A stretch of DNA of 64,000 nt, from positions 13,985,621 through 14,049,620 of the forward strand of contig QCXZ01000003.1 in the NCBI GenBank assembly GCA_025024175.1. The letters run 5' to 3'. The notes beneath the pieces were generated by a model, which did not search any database, had not been told where the DNA came from, and worked only from the letters and a program-made list of their open reading frames with translations. Shown here piece after piece: positions 44,605 through 55,990 of this stretch. This DNA comes from Rhyzopertha dominica. Lineage: Eukaryota > Arthropoda > Insecta > Coleoptera > Bostrichidae. Position numbers and translations under genes: made by a program. Numbering within the stretch: position 1 is the first letter of the stretch; each line of letters starts with the position of its first letter.

Positions 44605-45009
44605 ATGTAGGTGGAGGATTCAAATATGACCCGGATTTTTATTATCAGAATCAAACGAATGATCCTAGCAGCATCTCATTTTTAACTTTCCTGTAANGGG
44701 GTATCTAGAAGGCGTGGATAGTCGTCGTTCAAATACAATTTAGTGTTATTGTAGGTTAAGTGGAAGAAGAGTAAAGCATTTGCTTTACACCTCAACTTCG
44801 CCTCGAGATTTGTTTTTGTTTCTCCAGTAGAAATCATTTTTTGTATTTACATTTTCACTACAATTACACTTTCATATCGTTTTTGCCTGGAAAATATTTT
44901 AAAATTAAATAACAACAGCTAGAAACGAACTTGCAACTTGGACAATATTTAAGGATTTTTTAACAAAAGGTATTAAGGCGAATTGTTTTTTTTTATTTTT
45001 TACAAATGA
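44605..45009. other. Unassigned spacer between LINE relics
   Basis: AT-rich, one ambiguous base; no motif found. Confidence 0.45.
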
Positions 45010-45420
45010 GGCCTTGGACCGCCTCTCGCAGGTCAATGCAATCTACACCGACTTTCAAAAGGCATCTGTCGATCACAAATTTTGGTAAGTTTGATACATT
45101 AGGATTATCTCCTGGATTACTTATCTTAGATACATCCTACCTGAATAACAGACACTAGTTTGTCCGCTAACGCAACTTTAAATCCACCTCATTTGTTGCG
45201 ACCTCTAGAATCCCTCAGGGATCAACCTTAGACCTTTTATTTTTTATACAATTTACCAGTGTCATTGTTAATGTTCTCTGAAATGTCAAAAGCTCGTTTA
45301 CGCATACGATCTTAAAGTGTTCTAAAATGTTGCTTTCTTTTCTCACTGTTTAGCCTTGCAACATAATTTGAACGCTCTTTTTAAATGGCGCATTCACTGA
45401 AAAAAGTTACTTGTAAAAAA
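45010..45420 (+). pseudogene. Second Jockey/CR1 RT relic, motifs A to C
   Basis: ALDRLSQVNAIYTDFQKASV then VDHKF gives motif A (YTDFSKAFDRVDH). After several shifts, LLILDTSYLNN and RIPQGSTLDLLFF give the motif B region. VYAYDLKVF at about 45296-45322 is motif C with Asp to Tyr (YADD to YAYD), so catalysis is lost. It is a different copy from the relic ending at 44.6 kb because it begins again at motif A. Confidence 0.65.
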
Positions 45421-45611
45421 TTGCTACGTGATTGTAGTGCACAGCTTTGTGTTACTCATTACTAATATTGTAGGAAATCTTACATAAACGTCTTGAAATA
45501 GGTCTCTGGTTTTTGTAGTATAACCATTGTAGCAGAATGTTCTACACATTAAGTAAAGTTTAACAAAATAATATTAAAGTATTTTATAATTCGCGTTGAT
45601 AATGATTATAA

Positions 45612-45823
45612 AGTATTGGGTTATTAGGTTAGCATACTAATTAAATTAGAAATAGTAACTCGCTACGGTCGGGACTCGAACCAGAACCGAACGAATCTCT
45701 GGTGTTTACATTATACCATGCATCTTAGAGCTATTCTAATTAAAGCCCATATATATAGACTCAGAGACCCGTTCTGGAGCGAGTTACTTTTTCAAATTTG
45801 ATTAACCTGCTTAAACCAATACT
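45612..45823 (-). mobile_element. Head-to-head pair of tRNA-derived SINEs
   Basis: The left copy, read on the minus strand, has an A-box-like ATGGTATAATGTAAACACC and a perfect B box GGTTCGAGTCC (45672-45682), then GCGAGTTACTATTTC and an AT-rich tail. The right copy (plus strand, from about 45757) keeps CAGAGACCCGTTCTGG but lacks the B box, then continues GCGAGTTACTTTTTC with the same tail to CCAATACT. The tails form inverted arms at 45612-45664 and 45778-45823. The head resembles the SINEs at 24.0-24.5 kb, so they are probably one family. Not functional tRNAs. Confidence 0.65.
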
Positions 45824-46360
45824 TTAAAAAATAATAACATTGTAAAAAATCACTTAGTAATTATTTATAAGTTTTTTTTTGTAGATTACTCACTGAAGCA
45901 TATTTTTTACACGCTTAGAACATTCTCAAGCATTATTAGTTAAATTACAAAAAAACAAACATTACACTAATTATAGATGATATCATTATTAAAAGCGAAT
46001 AAAATGCATCAACACATATTGCATGCTACAAATCGCATTATTATATACAACTTTTGTTACTCTACAAACAATGATGAATGCAAACAACATCCATAGGTAA
46101 TATCAATAATTTAAAGTATAGCTTTTCTCAAAACTATGTCGAGCATTGGAAGTTTTATCAATTTATACCTATATTACAAAGTCTACCTATGTTTTCTAGA
46201 CTAAAATGCATTCAATACTGTAATTGTCTGGAAATTAGGGTTTACGGTATAACGTATAACGACAGATGAATAATAATCTCTAAATTTGATCTGTGGTACA
46301 ACGTTAGTGAGAAAATTAGTAGCTAAGGATTGGCACTATTGTTAAGTTGGTACTTATAGT
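45824..46360. other. No recognisable feature
   Basis: AT-rich; nothing supportable. Confidence 0.5.
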
Positions 46361-46573
46361 CGCTCGGCGGCAGCGCGCGCGCAGGTCATCACATCGTGGC
46401 ATCACGCCATCCGCCGTCACGTAAGCCTCGTCCACTCACGTTCTTGTTTTAGTTGTGCGGAAGTGTTAGTGGTTATTGCGTTTTATATTATTATATTGGA
46501 TTTTCCTTATTAAACAGCCCCTAATTGTTGTGTACTGCAACATGGACGATTACGTTAAATGTTTAATTTACAG
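46361..46573 (+). promoter_or_regulatory. GC-rich block and possible first exon
   Basis: A CpG-dense block (46361-46440, including GGCAGCGCGCGCGCAGG) is followed by GC-poorer leader-like sequence and CAACATGG, a good start context. Ten codons from the ATG at 46542 end at a donor-like CAG|GTACAA (46571-46576). This could be the 5' end of a host gene whose next exon lies outside or is unrecognised, or the 5' region of a retroelement. No downstream exon could be matched by eye. Confidence 0.3.
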
Positions 46574-47125
46574 GTACAAAAATGTAACCTTGTTTGTCTA
46601 ATGAATAAAATCATAATAATGCTGCATTGGTTTCATTTATTTTTGCACTATATCCACTATATTTTTAGTAAATTATAACATTAATTTATAGTAAAGAAAA
46701 AGATTTAACATAGTAAAATTTAGCATACTGGAATATTAAATTTGACTATTATAATATGTTACAATAAACAAAACACTAATAAAGTACACTACATCTTGTA
46801 GAAAAAATTGTGATACCCTGCCTAGTAAATCCTACAAAATTTGTATTGAACTGTACTGCATTCTCTAAGAACATACACTATAAAATGGTAAGCAGGTACT
46901 GATTTCTACATTTTTAGTAAATACAGCTACAATAGTTAATCTACAAAAATATAGTATAATTTTCTACAGTTTGTATCTAGTCGTATTTGCACTATATTTT
47001 GTGGTCAAGATTATTACAATTGCAGTTAAATTTACTATAATTTTTTTTCAGTGTTCCCTTTCTTAACATTAATAATTTCTCCATCAGTTATTACTACAGA
47101 GTAACAGAGTTCACTATATGACATT
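46574..47125. other. AT-rich sequence with ACTATA/TAGTAAA repeats
   Basis: Words such as ACTATA, TAGTAAAT and CTACAAAA recur, ending with TTTTTTTTCAGTGTTCCC near 47043-47060. This resembles the CACTGAAAAAA-type ends of small arthropod repeats, but no left end was found. Confidence 0.35.
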
Positions 47126-47129
47126 ACTA

Positions 47130-47520
47130 CCTGTCACGTATTTTAAAGACCTCGGTGTTATTTTGGTGAAAAATGTATCTTCATTATCCACCTACTATCC
47201 GACACAGTTAAAGATGTTTTTAAACTACTAGACTTCATATACAGAAACTGTCTTAATCCTAAAAATATTAAACACATACAATTTTATACATCTAAATTGC
47301 TTAATTTGGTGCCCTATCTACAAAATTCTTTCTGATCTGATTGAAGCTGTCCAAAGAAGTTTTCTGAAATTTTTAGCTTTTCTGCTCGACTGAATGCATC
47401 CTGAAAGAGGTTTCATCAAGCCCTCTTAACTTTCCTCTCCAAACGAGTAAAACTAAATTCACTATCAAGTTTCTATGGATGCTTTTGCACAATCAACGTG
47501 TTTCAACATTGTTAACTTTT
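47130..47520 (+). pseudogene. Jockey/CR1 RT C-terminal relic
   Basis: Readable blocks in shifting frames: VTYFKDLGVILVKNVSS, then YRNCLNPKNIKHIQFYTS-like sequence, SDLIEAVQRSFLKFLAFLLD and MHPERGFIKP. This is the order found after the RT palm in Jockey-type elements. It stops at a (TAA)n tract. Confidence 0.6.
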
Positions 47521-47525
47521 GTCTA

Positions 47526-47526
<1 letters not shown>

Positions 47527-47557
<31 letters not shown>

Positions 47558-47559
47558 GG
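47527..47559. repeat. (TAA)n microsatellite at the junction of two LINE relics
   Basis: About ten TAA units, followed by GGTCTTTATT. It separates a plus-strand relic on the left from a minus-strand relic on the right; for the latter it is the expected 3' tail. Confidence 0.8.
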
Positions 47560-48360
47560 TCTTTATTGAGTAATCATATACACAGGCGAAGTCTAGCATA
47601 ACTATTCTACTTAACCTGTGTACAGAAATGAGTAAACTAAAAGGTAAGATAACAGAAAAAAGAGAACCTATCAATGATAAACGTAAAAACTATTGCAGCT
47701 CAACAAGTATATTCTTGATAGCCTTACGGAAGCTGCTTACAAAAGCGGTAATGTAATGTTACAGCGTTATACGTAAATGACCTGGAAAATAATGACGTAC
47801 AATATTTAGGCATATCGAGTGACGAGGAGGTGAAGCGCAACCCAAGCTGGTGAACACTACTTCTAAATTTCAATTTTTCTCTTAGATACGACGGAAAATC
47901 TGTAAGCAGTACTCTATGCACCAGAGAAAGCAACTGTAAGCGGTAGACATTAGACATTTTCAGCCATTTAAGTTCATTGATCTTGGCAGAAACATGATCA
48001 AACTTTCTTAGACTGTATATAAAGTGACAACAACTGTTCTGGATCATCTGAATCTGATTTTGTGTTCTTGAGTTTAAACATGGAAAGAAAATTACTAGAC
48101 CATAGTTAAGCAATGACAGGACTAAGGTTTCTGTAAGCTTTTTGCGAGTTTTGAAGTTAATTATATCCATGTTACTGTATAGCAGTTTGAGAACAAAATA
48201 ACATTTTCTAATGAGTAAAGAGACGTGGGTGTCAAAGCGGAGGTCTTCGTCGAAGATTAAACCAAGGTTCTTAACTTCAGAACAAATATTGATGGACACA
48301 CCTTTAATAGCTATACTCATTTGTGCTTTAACCAACTCAAAATTTATATAAAACCTCGGT
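47560..48360 (-). pseudogene. Jockey/CR1 LINE 3' end: RT C-terminus and 3' UTR
   Basis: The minus-strand frame from 48335 to 47724 is open for 203 codons without a break, the longest clean frame in the window. It begins in the region just after the palm (IKGVSINICSEVKNLGLIFD), continues with LIRKCYFVLKLLYSNMDIIN, LTETLVLSLLNYGLVIFFPC and RTQNQIQMIQNSCCHFIYSL, and ends near RSFTYNAVTLHYRF. After the stop come about 160 bp of untranslated sequence, an AATAAAG signal and the (TTA)n tail at 47527-47559. The 5' part is truncated. The open frame suggests a relatively recent insertion. Confidence 0.8.
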
Positions 48361-48676
48361 TTCCTTGTCTGGTGTATGGATTTAAAATGTAATTTACTTT
48401 CCTACTGTGTGCTTTACGCTTCTCCTTCTATTTCTGTAATTGGGAGCGTTTCCTGTTGGACATAATATTATTATGATTGAAAAAATAATCGATTATATTA
48501 TACCTCAAATTTGAGACACTATACTTTTTGTTAAACGAGAAGGACTACTAATTAAAGTGTCCGAGCATTAAAAAACAGTATTTGATGTACTCGTTTTATT
48601 CCAAGCTACAGACTCGCACTGCATGGAAATGACTACACTTTTTTCGATGTTGAAACTTGACCTTGTGCTTCCAATT
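48361..48676. other. No recognisable feature
   Basis: AT-rich spacer upstream of the truncated LINE on its strand; no motif. Confidence 0.45.
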
Positions 48677-48904
48677 TTATAACCAGGTGTACTTCAAAAG
48701 ACTTGCTTCGGGCTTTACAGCGTATATGCAAAGTGCAGAATAAGGAACATTGGATCTTTCGCGGAATCGACACGCGCATCGGAACACAATTTCATATCGA
48801 AAAGTGTTTTTGTAATCGATACAGTTCTCATCAGATTGGAACGCCTTCCCACCTCCTATTACCATAAAGGCGAGTTTTTGTTCAGCTGTGAATTGTCGTG
48901 CCAT
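48677..48904 (-). CDS. Uncharacterised ORF, 75 codons from an internal ATG
   Basis: On the minus strand, an ATG at 48902-48904 starts ARQFTAEQKLAFMVIGGGKA, followed by a Cys/Arg-rich segment (VFRCACRFRERSN), and stops at 48677. The N-terminal part is protein-like. The frame is open further upstream to 49000 but is hydrophobic and looks random. No family recognised. Confidence 0.3.
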   Translation of the reverse strand: MARQFTAEQKLAFMVIGGGKAFQSDENCIDYKNTFRYEIVFRCACRFRERSNVPYSALCIYAVKPEASLLKYTWL

Positions 48905-49000
48905 AATGGAGTGATATAAAGTTAATGAAAACATATATCTTAAGAACAGAAAAAACACAATTGCTATATTAAATCGAATCTTACGTACACATGCAATCAT

Positions 49001-50429
49001 GCAAATCTATTATTGCGTTTACATTCGTGATTTCTTCACAAATTACGATGGTAACAAACCATTCCGGTTCAATAACAACTTTGCATGTCAATCCCTCACA
49101 GAAGCTATAAATTCCCTAAATTTATCTCGCATATAGTACTACGCTGTATTGATTCGATAAAATATGTATAAACGTGTCGTAAAAACAGTATATAAAATTC
49201 TGCCTTTATAGCCAATGCAGCAGTAAAATAAAGTAAAATTCGGGCATCCTTCGAAAATGATAAAGGGAAACTCGATAAGTATATGAAAAGCAGTATTTTT
49301 AAATGTAACGGAATGTATAAATATATTNATATTACTCCATCAGTATTGGTTTTGTATTAGATTGACTAGCTAAAAGATAAATTTGTTTTGGTGTATATTT
49401 ACTACTATAGATATCTCAGACAACTTCTGATGAAGTTAGCTTTACTAGCAAATAATCATTCCAGCACTTTTTTACTTTTCAATAGTTTGCTTATATTAAC
49501 TAAATTAACGGTGTGCTGAAAATTGTACCAATGTTTAATGCAAATGTTATACATTTAAAATAATTTTTAAATCAAATATGTTGAGCTTAATTATTTCATG
49601 AATTATCGGATGAAATTAATTTTTAAGTAACTTACATTATGTATATGTTATTACGATAAAGTAGTTACTTCGCTAATATGTAAACTAGCTAGGTATTGTA
49701 TATACTAACCAAACGATTCGCTATTTTTATGGAAACCTAACAAAATAGCAGGCCTACTTTGAGTGGTTTGTAAACAGTATAATCAGTATACAAAATATCT
49801 AAAAGTAACCAGCTAATATACTAACTGCATACTACTCATAGCTTCTGAGTAGTATGCAAACTAACATACTGCGGTTAACACGTGAACTTACTGTTGTGGT
49901 AGTATAAAATAACGATTACCTACATTGGTTAATTTAAAATATACGTGTTTTATTTGGTTAACTTGTTTTCAGCGAGCTTGAGTAAATATAACTATTTCTA
50001 TTCGGAGATATCTCAATAGTTAATTAAATTTGGAAGTTCTCCTTTGTTGTATTGCAAAGAAAGAGCTTAGATTATTTAGTCCAGTCATATTCAGAATAAA
50101 TCGAGGAATAATTAAATCCCATCTTCAAAAAGTGATACTGCGTTTGCTTCACAGACATTTTGGAGTTGAAATCCAAAATATAAAGCGATTTTGCGTTATT
50201 ATAGAATTTGTAGATATATATAGATATAGATATTTTTTTCTCAAAAAGTTCCTATCCATCTTTTCCGCAAACCGTTTATGCAAGAGAAACCAAAGACCAT
50301 TTTCAGATTCTATTATTTAAAACAGTCTTAGATTTTAGGGAATTCTGCTATTATGACTTCGCGCTTCTCGCATTTTCAGCTTGTTTCACAATGCTAGATG
50401 CAAGTCGATCGATAACATAAATATTGGAG
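49001..50429. other. No recognisable gene
   Basis: AT-rich; includes a 96-codon frame (50030-50320) without motif. One ambiguous base near 49328. Confidence 0.4.
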
Positions 50430-50816
50430 CCTATTTATGCTGAATTTTCAAGAATGGTAGATGATTGCAACCTGCGTTTATCTCTTGCTCTTCACTTTCA
50501 TTGTCAATTACAGCATTGTGGGAAAACTGACCGTGACTGTGGAGCATGGCAGTCCAATCCTTCTACATCCACAGCTCGTACCATAATCCTTTGTGCAAGT
50601 GCAAAATATGGAATCCAGAAGAATATTCGGTGCAGCTGATAGTAATGTTCCGACAGGCTCTAAACAGTTATTTTTTAAAACCCATGTGTACAGGTACAGG
50701 TGTTGTTGTATGGCTGCAGATCTGGAGGGAAGATATTGTAATTTTACTGCTCTGCACACTCCTGTTGATTTCGAAAAATTTAAATATCGATAGTTATTAA
50801 TGAATTTATCTGACAT
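50430..50816 (-). pseudogene. Relic of a repetitive protein ending in a CXC-like cysteine cluster, copy 1
   Basis: The minus-strand frame from 50816 reads INNYRYLNFSKSTGVCRAVK, LQYLPSRSAAIQQH, LEPVGTLLSAAPNILLDSIF and then CTCTKDYGTSCGCRRIGLPC. The spacing of C-x-C, C-G-C and later Cys pairs is typical of a C-terminal segment, often annotated as tesmin/TSO1-like CXC, of large predicted proteins repeated many times in invertebrate genomes. After a frameshift near 50530 the remaining Cys/His residues and an acidic tail (ESEEQE) follow. The function of this family is not something I can state; the repetition suggests a mobile origin. A second relic is at 58.3-58.9 kb. Confidence 0.55.
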
Positions 50817-51409
50817 TGGCGCTCCCTACGGAGCCCAGAACAAATGCTGTTTCGTTAGTATTATTTATGCAAAACAATTGACCTCTGGAACACTTAAGCC
50901 AATTGAAGTGAGTCAGAACGTTTCTCATACATTTTCAGTTTCATTTTATTGAATAAAGCCGAAGTGGTATTGCGAAAAAGTGCAGAGGAAACTTTTGGAG
51001 TAAAAAGTTGAAATCCATAAATTCCATAATAACGCAAAATAGCTTCCGACCAATAATAATACAGCAAGCGTAAAATGATGTTTTACTTGAAAAAAAATTG
51101 AAACTAAACTTTATTCTAATATGATTGGACTAATTTTGAAAACTAAGGAGTGTACTTGTAATTCTGTCAAAATACAACTACAAACAAAATAGGAATAAAA
51201 TAACATTTGCTCTTCAGTACACACTGGGCGGGTCTGTACATAGTTTTGATTTGACTTGTCTTCTTTCATGAGCAGTGGAATGTTTCTTAGATACGAACGT
51301 ACGTTAACCCGTTTTTTTATGGATAATCTTATACGAGAAATCAGTTTTGTGCAAAACGTACTGTTCAATTGCGCATTAATAAGATTTGGAACTACTGACA
51401 GGTCCTGTT
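50817..51409 (-). other. Unassigned, between two coding-like segments
   Basis: A minus frame at 51111-51368 is open but has no recognisable motif; it may be decayed sequence of the same relic. Confidence 0.3.
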
Positions 51410-51503
51410 TCCTTTAGTCGCCTAAGTTTTGACACTAAGTCATTGTACCATTCAACAGCAAACATTGCCATATTTTCAGCTTTCTTCTCACAATGTCTAG
51501 TTA
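51410..51503 (-). pseudogene. Short coding-like segment, family unknown
   Basis: Minus-strand frame reading VTRHCEKKAENMAMFAVEWY and then DLVSKLRRLKETG. Composition is clearly protein-like, with a helical, charged character. It lies upstream of the CXC-type relic on the same strand, but I cannot connect them. Confidence 0.3.
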
Positions 51504-51849
51504 CCATTTCATAAATTTAACCCTATGAGTCATATTTACTTCTTAGCTATACTAATAATAATCACCAAAGAAAACCTATTCACTAAATTCAACAGTCCAC
51601 TACTAGTTGTAGTAGACACAGATATAGTTTATAAATTTGCCGATATAACCGTTATTGTACGTAATCGAAACATAATGTTAACAAAATTCACATATAAACT
51701 GGTAACTTTTGGATATTTTATTTTGTTTTTATTATGTTTACTAACCATACAAGGCAGAACTGTCATTTTGTTAGAAAGTCCGATTCTCATAAACAATAGC
51801 GAGTCGTTTGGTTACTATATAGAAACCATAGGTGGCCATAGTGGGAACC
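51504..51849. other. Hydrophobic open frame, unassigned
   Basis: A plus-strand frame (51525-51896) is hydrophobic and AT-rich; it has no clear motif until its end, which runs into the next feature. Confidence 0.35.
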
Positions 51850-51990
51850 GTGCGCTACTGGTACTGGCATTGCCTACCCTAATAACATATCGCTGAATGT
51901 ACATCCCAGAACCTGTAAAATGCTTATTTACGTTGCCAGGGGATTTCAATCTTCACAGAATAAAATTGTTTTTGTTTAAAATAACAATAA
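51850..51990 (+). pseudogene. Possible LINE endonuclease remnant
   Basis: Around 51897-51975 the translation includes MYIPEPVKCLFTLPGDFNLH. In Jockey-type endonucleases a YIPP segment precedes the catalytic GDFN motif by about 30 residues; here the gap is shorter and a stop intervenes. The GDFNLH block is the main evidence. Confidence 0.4.
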
Positions 51991-52372
51991 AGACCTTAAA
52001 AGTTATATATAAAATTTGCAACAAAATTTATCAGGATAGAAGAAATCACTTTTAGATATTCTGTTAAGGAAACTTTGAAGCATTTCTGTTGTAATCTCCT
52101 TCATTATCTCACACAAAATCTTCATAGAGATTAAAATCACAGATATACCTTTCATAAATTTTGACACAAATATCGTAGGTGTCCTGCTCTTTTGTCAAAA
52201 ACATTAGAACTTAAAATATCCAAATGTGAATAGTTGTCTTATAAAACTCAAAAATCGTAGTCTTATATTCCGAAAAATAAAGATCTGGCTTTTTATTTAT
52301 TACGAGCAAATTGTTTTATAAATTAATCATGTCCACGGTCGCCCATTGCGTTTAGACAAAATTTAATATTTT
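51991..52372. other. No recognisable feature
   Basis: AT-rich spacer. Confidence 0.5.
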
Positions 52373-52398
52373 TAATAATAATAATAATAATAATACGC
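52373..52398 (-). repeat. (TAA)n tract, 3' tail of the neighbouring LINE
   Basis: About seven TAA units followed by CGCTTTATT; on the minus strand, AATAAAG then (TTA)n. It lies at the 3' end of the minus-strand LINE that follows. Confidence 0.75.
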
Positions 52399-54790
52399 TT
52401 TATTTTCTATAGGTTTGACCCACTTACTACTATCGAAAAATAATAAGTATGTCCATATAACGAAAAAAAAAGAAATATTTAGTTCACAAAGGAAAACGTA
52501 TTAAGGTAGTATAAAGCTGGCAACCAGTTGTTTAGCAGGGTCATAATGAATGTCACGCGTGCTACATGCACTGTTGAAAAGATTACACATAACTGATATT
52601 GGTGACCGTACATTAGATCTAGTTTTAATAGAATAAAAAGTTAGATGTTGACGGGAATTTAAACGAGGAACCGAAAAATTAACTCAATACAATAAGAAAC
52701 TACAGTCAATGCGATTATTTAATAGACCAAATAAGAACCTACGACGCGATTCTAATAAAACATAGCTAAATCTGGCGAATAAAATATCGTAATCGCAAAC
52801 TCGAGAAGGGTAAACACCATCAAAAATTAACGAAAGAAATTTAAAAAATCGCTCTTTATGTCCTCAGTAAGATTAATTTACATGTTATATAAAGGATGCC
52901 AAATGAATAGCATATTCCAACTGGAATCTGACTAGAGATAAAAACTGCATTTAAAGCGTGAACAATTTCTATGAATAAAACCTAACTATGTGATCTACAC
53001 AAAGCAACTTTGCGTCAAAAAGTATACCTAAATCTTTAAAACTGTATATCCTACCGAGAGCCACTACTAATATGATACGCATATATCGTTGGATTGTGTT
53101 TGCGGCTAATGGACATAACACTACATTTAGAAAGATTCAAATAAAGTCTGTTAATAGCACACCACTCTGAAATCCTATCCAGGTCATTCTGCAAACACAA
53201 CGAATCTGATTCTGTGTCTATCCGATAGACTATCTTCAGGTCGTGTACGAAAAGTAGCTTCTCACACTGAATTATGTCTACATTATCGTTAATATAGAAG
53301 AGTAAAAGCGACGACCAAGATTTGATCCCTAAAGCACACCAGATGTAGCAACATATGAAGTAGAAACATAGTTTCTGTTTTTAACGCTAAACTGACGATT
53401 TTGCAGATATGATTGAAATAAGTTTATGAGCAAAGGAGAAAAGCCATATCACTCCATCTTACGCAACAGAACGAAATCGTCAATTTTATCCAATGCTTTT
53501 AAAAATCCATATATACAACATCAAGTTGTACTGAAGGCTTGCGCCATAAACTAACTAAAGCAAGCCAAATTAGATGCAGTCGATCTTTTACGCTTAAACC
53601 CATGCTGATGCATAGAAAATACGCTTTTGACACTTACTTATAACTGTTGATATAAAAGCGTTTCAAATATTTCTGACAAATTGCAAAGAAGAGTCATAAT
53701 TAGAAATATTATTTATGTCACCCTTTTTAAATTAAATTGGACATCCAAAGGATCTCTTTCAAAAATCCGGAGTAGTAGATGTCTTTAGGACAAGATTGAA
53801 AACATATGTAAGTGGCGTGAAAAATACCACCACATTCTTTTACGAGGAAATTAGGAATACCATCTACTCCAGAAGTAAAACAATTCTTAACCGCCTTCCG
53901 CATGTTTTGAGAAAATCATCTTCAGAAAAATGTGAAAGACAAACAACATTAGAAAACACAAATTACAGTAGATTTAGGCTCAACATAGACCTCCCGGAAA
54001 ATGTAGCAAAAGCTTTTATAATCCTCAGGAACTGAATACTCACGGCCATTTAATTTCATTTTCTTAGCATTAAAGACAAAAAATTTTTAGGTTCGTCAAG
54101 TGTGGATGTCTCAATATTAGCCATGTAGTACCTATAGGCTGATGAATTCAGTGACTTTGATCCCGATCTGAACTGGCAAAACTGGTCTGTAGTAGTAATG
54201 AGAATTGCATCTTCTGTATAGCCTAAAAGCCTTAAGCTTGTCAGGAAGGCACCGAACGATATCCGCATCAAACCATTGGGGATATCTAAACTTAGGGTTA
54301 GGTAGAGAATTCAGTTTGGGTATATTTCGCTCAAAGTATTGTAAGGATTTCGTAAAATTTGCCACATGCCTCATTAGCATCTTGAATATCACTTAAAAAC
54401 GACCAATTTATTTGAAGATCATCATATAACTGATGAAAATTAGCTTTTATAAAATTAAGCTGAATACATTCAACGTTCCTGTCGAATGATGCTGCAACCT
54501 GATGTGAAGCATCGAAATACATGTCTTAGGTAAGACGAAAAGCATCTTCGAGAACCAAAGGTAACAAATATTCTACAACCTCGCAAGCGAAATAGGAAAA
54601 AACAATCCAAAGTCCAACCATAATAATTAACAATGCCGTTCAGCTGTGAAAAGTTGTGAAATAGTTGGAAATGGAAATTTAGGATAGTACTGCGGGCATT
54701 ACGTGAGCCGCTGGTAAAATAAGGACTGTCACCCAAGAAGAAAAAGAAAAAGGTTAAAAAACAACTCACGATTAGACTGGGTTATCCAGA
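52399..54790 (-). pseudogene. Jockey/CR1-type LINE relic, endonuclease to 3' tail, about 2.4 kb
   Basis: Read right to left. About 54770-54530: LNGIVNYYGWTLDC-type and LPLV-EDAF segments of the APE endonuclease. 54522-54331: ECIQLNFIKANFHQLYDDLQ and NEACGKFYEIL. 54392-54132: PNPKFRYPQWFDADIVRCLP, the linker. About 54000-53790: a shifted SGVDGIPNFLVKECG, RT fingers. About 53330-53130: SSLLLFYINDNVDIIQCEKL, then LLFVHDLKIV, where the catalytic FADD has become FVHD, then LQNDLDRISEWCAINRLYLN. About 53060-52880: FKDLGILFDAKLLCVDHIVR and RFQLEYAIHLASF. A 3' UTR and (TTA)n tail end it near 52373. The full domain order in one orientation shows a single old insertion with many frame breaks. Confidence 0.8.
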
Positions 54791-55904
54791 GAGGGATATA
54801 CAAAACAAAAACGTTACAAAATGTGTGAGAATTGATGAAGATTTTAGCTCCAATGACATCAACATCACTTAAAGTATTTTATAAAATATTAAAACATTTT
54901 CATTAATTCAGATTTTATTAAAAAAAGAAACACACCAGGTCTGCCCGTTTATTTTAGTGTCTAAGACCATAGTGTTTTACCAACTCAATTTATAATAGCA
55001 TTCAATATGAAATGAAGTTCTGTTAACGTTGACTAGATGACTAAACTTTTATCACTAAGGAACACTTTAGCCTAGAAGATTATTGAAAATAATATAAATA
55101 TATTGCTTTTTAAATGTCGCGAAACACTTAATTATTGTTGTTACGGAACACAATAAACAATTTTTTTTTAGTTTTCAAACGCACAAGCAGCCATAGAAGC
55201 AGGCCTTATGTAGTTAAATAAAAAAGTCGCTATAAGTAGCAAAAAGATGGGCCGACAATAAACAACATTTATTACAATCAGTAGCTATTAAATTAACTCT
55301 TATTTCTTAAAAATGTCAAAACGTATTGGTAGCCTTCCAACTAAAATTTTTACAAATAGTCGCCCGTGTGGATCAAAAGTTTGTCCAACCATAGTATATA
55401 CAGTAGCTGGCTAGCTTTATAATAATAGCAGAGTAACAGTTTTAGCCATAACATCAGATATCTCAGAAACAAATGAGTGTAGGGTAGTGATGCCTTAGTA
55501 CTTTTTTTATTTAATTCGACGCCCTTAATCGAATGCGCTATAAAAATGGGGTTCTTCTATTTAATATAACAATCTTGTATCAGATATATCTCAGCCAGTT
55601 GATGTTGAATCTACAAAATTCTTCTCAAACATTCATGAAACCCCCCATTTAAACCATTAGCATTACTGAAAACCCTGTATATACTCATGCATTTTAGAAA
55701 TAAGATACCTTTCGAATCTTTGTTTAAATTAGGTAGCATCCACACTAACACCATTTTTCTAATTTAAAATACGTTGAATCGTTCATATCCAAAACGCAAC
55801 GATAACTGCAGTCAATCTCAATATAAGGACGTAAAATCTAACGATAATTTCAAGAAACCATAGCATTCTTAATAGTATAAGGAAATCAACACTCCATTTA
55901 AGAA
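54791..55904. other. No recognisable feature
   Basis: AT-rich sequence upstream of the LINE on its strand; no ORF1-like frame found. Confidence 0.45.
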
Positions 55905-55990
55905 ATAAGTTGACTTACCGGAAATCGAACACCGGAGCACAAACTAACGTTCCCACCACCGAAGGGTATATCCAGGTATGGTAAAATTTC
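55905..55990 (-). mobile_element. Possible tRNA-derived SINE fragment
   Basis: On the minus strand, TGGTGGGAACGTTAGTTTGT precedes GGTGTTCGATTTCC, a B-box-like sequence with one extra base. Spacing is short and stems are poor; weak call. Confidence 0.3.

Noticed and set aside
45655..45740. Functional tRNA gene on the minus strand
   Set aside because: Good B box but incomplete stems and a shared SINE tail in an inverted pair.
53796..54035. 79-codon plus frame
   Set aside because: Opposite strand encodes RT fingers of the minus-strand LINE, so this is a shadow.
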